This document shows, one piece after another, positions 5,219-6,915 of a stretch of 6,915 nt of DNA. The stretch lies in NCBI GenBank assembly GCA_003248845.1, contig QFPD01000110.1:1-6915 (forward strand). Reading direction: 5' to 3'. The position numbers and the translations under genes are program-made. The notes below the pieces were generated by a model. That model made no database searches. It was not told the origin of the DNA and saw only the letters and a program-made list of their open reading frames with translations. The DNA is from Microbacterium sp. (GTDB taxonomy: Bacteria; Actinomycetota; Actinomycetes; Actinomycetales; Microbacteriaceae). Positions within the stretch are counted from its first letter, which is position 1. Each line of letters starts with the position of its first letter.

Positions 5219-6625
5219 TCAGTCTGGCAGTGCCCCCGGTGTCGTGCCACCGCCTGATGCGGGGTTGCGCACGCCGATCGCAGACACCACCGACCCTGCC
5301 ACGAGCAGCGCTCCGGTGACGAGAGCCACACGATGGAATCCGTCGAGATCGAGCGCGCCGCCGATGATCGTCGACAGCGAGGCGATCGCAAGGAGGCCCG
5401 CGACGCGTGCGACCGCGTTGTTGACCGCCGATGCGATGCCCGAACGCGCCGGGTCGGCGGATCCCAGAATCGCCGCGGTGAGCGGAGACACCGTGATCGC
5501 GAGACCGAGTCCGAGGACGATCATGGCGGGGAGCACCTGCCACCAGTAGTCGAAATCAGTGCCGACGAGCAGCAGGAGAAGGCATCCCACCGCCATGACC
5601 AGGGGGCCGACGGCCATGAACAGGCGTGGTCCGAGGTGTCCGGACAGGATGCCGATACGCGAGCTCAGTGCGATCACGAGGACTGTGGTGGGCAGGCTCG
5701 CGAGCCCGGCGAGGGTCGCGGACAACCCGGCGCCCTGCTGGAGGTACACCGACACCACGAAGCCGTTGAGCGAGAGCGCGGCATAGATGAACAGTGTCGC
5801 GAGGTTGCCGGCGGTGAACGTGCCGCTGCGGAACAGATCGAGTGGTAGGAGCGGTTGCGTTGCGGTGCGCTGGCGCAGGACGAAGGCCGTGAACAGCAGG
5901 ATGCCGAGGCCCAAGGACGCCCACAGCCACGGGGTCGTCGCGTTGGTCTCAGGCCCGGCGGCGGCCGGCAGCTCGATGAGGGCGAGCACGGCGAGCCCGA
6001 GGCCCACCGTGCAGAGGGCAGCGCCGATCCAGTCGATGCGTGCCTCCGGGCGTCGCACATCCGGGGCGTCGAGTCGGGTGAGCAGGGCGAGTGCGACGCC
6101 GATCGGGAGCACGTTGATGAGAAAGACCCAACGCCAGGAGAGATGGTCGACGATGACACCGCCGAGGAGCGGACCCACGATCATGGCTCCGGTCGTGAGC
6201 GCCGTCCATAGTCCGATCGCGCGCGAGCGCACGGGTTCGGCCATCGTCGACGTGATGAGAGCGAGCGAGCTCGGTACGAGGAACGCGCCCGCGACACCCT
6301 GGACAGCACGGGCTGCGATCAGCAGTTCGATCGAAGGCGCGGCCGCGACCGCGACCGACGCGATGCCGAACCCGATGAGGCCGATGCGCAGCACGAGCAG
6401 GCGACCGTAGGCGTCGCTTGCGGCGCCCGCGACGAGGATGAGCGCACCGAGCGTCACGAGGTAGGCGTCGACCGTCCACTGCTGCGTGGACAGACCACCC
6501 CCGAGCTCGCGGGCGATCGCGGGGAGGGCGACGTTCACGACCGTGCCGTCGAGGAAGGCGACGAACGACCCCAGAACGGCGATCGCGACGACGAGACGCT
6601 GCTGCGGCGTCATCCGGTCGGTCAT
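5219..6625 (-). CDS. MFS transporter, DHA2 family (14-TM drug:H+ antiporter type)
   Basis: The 468-aa, very hydrophobic protein has the layout of a 14-helix efflux pump in the cytoplasmic membrane that uses the proton gradient. Seen from the N-terminus: the DHA2 signature LDGTVVNVALP in helix 1 (25-35); motif A as GAASDAYGRLLVLR (67-80) in the loop after helix 2; motif B around LIAARAVQGVAGAF with Arg106 (102-115); and the motif C-like GPLLGG (151-156) in helix 5. Length fits the family (about 450-530). The C-terminus is a short Gly/Pro-rich tail. Substrate cannot be told from sequence; relatives export dyes, antibiotics and biocides. ATG 6625 (MTDRM) is preferred over ATG 6655 because TAGCGT lies 7 nt before 6625 and the shorter N-terminus fits the family. 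No regulator gene is adjacent in the window. The stop is 4 bp from the ldh start; lactate export is possible but has no support in the motifs. Confidence 0.92.
   Translation of the reverse strand: MTDRMTPQQRLVVAIAVLGSFVAFLDGTVVNVALPAIARELGGGLSTQQWTVDAYLVTLGALILVAGAASDAYGRLLVLRIGLIGFGIASVAVAAAPSIELLIAARAVQGVAGAFLVPSSLALITSTMAEPVRSRAIGLWTALTTGAMIVGPLLGGVIVDHLSWRWVFLINVLPIGVALALLTRLDAPDVRRPEARIDWIGAALCTVGLGLAVLALIELPAAAGPETNATTPWLWASLGLGILLFTAFVLRQRTATQPLLPLDLFRSGTFTAGNLATLFIYAALSLNGFVVSVYLQQGAGLSATLAGLASLPTTVLVIALSSRIGILSGHLGPRLFMAVGPLVMAVGCLLLLLVGTDFDYWWQVLPAMIVLGLGLAITVSPLTAAILGSADPARSGIASAVNNAVARVAGLLAIASLSTIIGGALDLDGFHRVALVTGALLVAGSVVSAIGVRNPASGGGTTPGALPD
5221..5226 (-). promoter_or_regulatory. 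-10-like box of ldh (CAGACT), imperfect
   Basis: On the minus strand CAGACT ends 6 nt before ATG 5214, the same position as the TAnnnT boxes of the other genes, but the first base is C. It overlaps the last codons and stop of the MFS gene. No Shine-Dalgarno is present near the ATG, so either this promoter makes a leaderless ldh mRNA or ldh is translated after the MFS gene on a shared mRNA. Confidence 0.35.
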
Positions 6626-6632
6626 GCCTTCT

Positions 6633-6638
6633 ACGCTA
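6633..6638 (-). promoter_or_regulatory. -10 box of the MFS gene, leaderless type (TAGCGT)
   Basis: On the minus strand TAGCGT ends 7 nt before ATG 6625. AGAAGG in the spacer resembles a Shine-Dalgarno but is only 1 nt from the ATG, too close to work. The box decides the start in favour of 6625: it would lie inside the coding region if the ATG at 6655 were used. Confidence 0.5.
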
Positions 6639-6713
6639 GGCCTCGGCGCCGACACCGTGGGGTGGCTCGGCGCAGAAGGTCGCCGCCGGTTCGCGGCATC
6701 CCCAGGTCTGTCG

Positions 6714-6719
6714 TAAGAT
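6714..6719 (+). promoter_or_regulatory. -10 box of the tRNA-Ser gene (TAAGAT)
   Basis: TAAGAT ends 7 nt before the first base of the mature tRNA, so the transcript would begin with almost no 5' leader. A weak -35 candidate, TTCGCG (6690-6695), lies 18 bp upstream. The region 6626-6713 shows nothing else recognisable apart from the divergent MFS promoter. Confidence 0.5.
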
Positions 6720-6726
6720 GGACGAC

Positions 6727-6817
6727 GGTGACGTGTCCGAGCGGCCGAAGGTGCAACTCTCGAAAAGTTGTGTAGGGTAACCCCCTACCGTGGGTTCAAA
6801 TCCCACCGTCACCGCCA
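6727..6817 (+). tRNA. tRNA-Ser, anticodon CGA, with encoded CCA
   Basis: The acceptor stem GGTGACG (6727-6733) pairs with CGTCACC (6807-6813), followed by discriminator G and CCA (6814-6817). The anticodon stem CAACT/AGTTG (6754-6758, 6766-6770) encloses loop CTCGAAA, giving anticodon CGA (6761-6763), which reads UCG codons. A long class II variable arm with GTAGGG/CCCTAC-type pairing (about 6771-6789) is typical for serine. The T arm is GTGGG-TTCAAAT-CCCAC (6790-6806). All stems pair, so the gene looks functional. The reader of UCG is an important serine tRNA in a GC-rich genome. Confidence 0.97.
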
Positions 6818-6822
6818 CCGTC

Positions 6823-6871
6823 GAAGCCCCGAGATCCCTTGTAAACACTGGGATCGCGGGGCTTCTTCTTT
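6823..6871 (+). terminator. Rho-independent terminator after tRNA-Ser
   Basis: GAAGCCCCG (6823-6831) pairs with CGGGGCTTC (6857-6865); after one A-G mismatch, GATCCC (6833-6838) pairs with GGGATC (6850-6855). The loop is 11 nt, and the T-rich run TTCTTT follows (6866-6871). It starts 5 nt after the tRNA CCA and would end the tRNA transcript. Confidence 0.9.
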
Positions 6872-6872
6872 G

Positions 6873-6900
6873 CTGTCATGAGTAGGGACAACCCTGACAG
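6873..6900. repeat. Small imperfect inverted repeat at the right end
   Basis: CTGTC (6873-6877) pairs with GACAG (6896-6900) and, inside it, AGGG (6884-6887) pairs with CCCT (6892-6895), with a 6-nt bulge on the left. It could be an operator or part of a promoter for a gene beyond the window. An ATG at 6878 opens a frame to the window end but has no supporting signal. Nothing else is visible in the last 44 bases. Confidence 0.25.
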
Positions 6901-6915
6901 AGTCGGCGGTGGAAC

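Noticed and set aside
6636..6848. A 70-codon frame on the minus strand across the tRNA
   Set aside because: It is the complement of tRNA-Ser and its terminator; translations of this kind (VGFEPTVGG...) are recurrent artefacts of tRNA genes.
1..6915. Mobile elements, CRISPR arrays, toxin-antitoxin or defence genes
   Set aside because: No transposase, integrase, spaced direct repeats or defence domains were found, and base and codon use look even across the window.
6727..6915. tRNA-Ser 3' end as an integration site (att) of a mobile element
   Set aside because: The tRNA is complete and followed directly by its terminator; no integrase or repeat of its 3' end is visible in the window.

Overview
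The window reads as core chromosome of a high-GC actinobacterium, most likely a member of the Microbacteriaceae close to Microbacterium. This is an inference from the strong G/C third-position bias, the mycobacterial-type stand-alone N-acetylglutamate synthase, GTG starts, and TAnnnT boxes placed directly in front of start codons. There is no sign of phage, transposon, plasmid, CRISPR or toxin genes, and no convincing new multi-gene system.

Layout from left to right. 1-788 (-): N-terminal part of a circularly permuted type 2 ATP-grasp protein, running off the left edge. 921-1421 (+): GNAT N-acetylglutamate synthase (argA type), divergent from the ATP-grasp gene. 1448-2134 (+): membrane-anchored protein with an extracytoplasmic four-cysteine domain, unknown function. 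2135-2413: 279-bp gap holding a possible promoter, several small hairpins and a perfect 16-bp-stem terminator; it may encode a small RNA. 2414-2815 (+): SseB-like small protein. 2834-4195 (-): DNA repair ATPase RadA, convergent with the SseB-like gene. 4261-5214 (-): L-lactate dehydrogenase. 5219-6625 (-): DHA2-type MFS efflux transporter, 4 bp upstream of ldh. 6727-6817 (+): tRNA-Ser(CGA) with encoded CCA, followed by a strong terminator. The last 44 bases contain no recognisable gene.

The genes look like neighbours rather than one pathway: arginine biosynthesis, recombination repair, fermentation, drug efflux and translation. Possible co-transcription is limited to argA with the membrane protein (26-bp gap) and the MFS gene with ldh (4-bp gap), but nearly every gene also carries its own candidate promoter.

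The most notable signals are non-coding. Six of the seven protein genes have a TAnnnT-like box ending 6-7 nt before the start codon, as expected for leaderless mRNAs; only the ATP-grasp gene has a strong Shine-Dalgarno. The 2135-2413 gap may hold an unannotated structured RNA. The heptamer GGATGCC/GGCATCC occurs 11 times by eye, several times more than base composition predicts.
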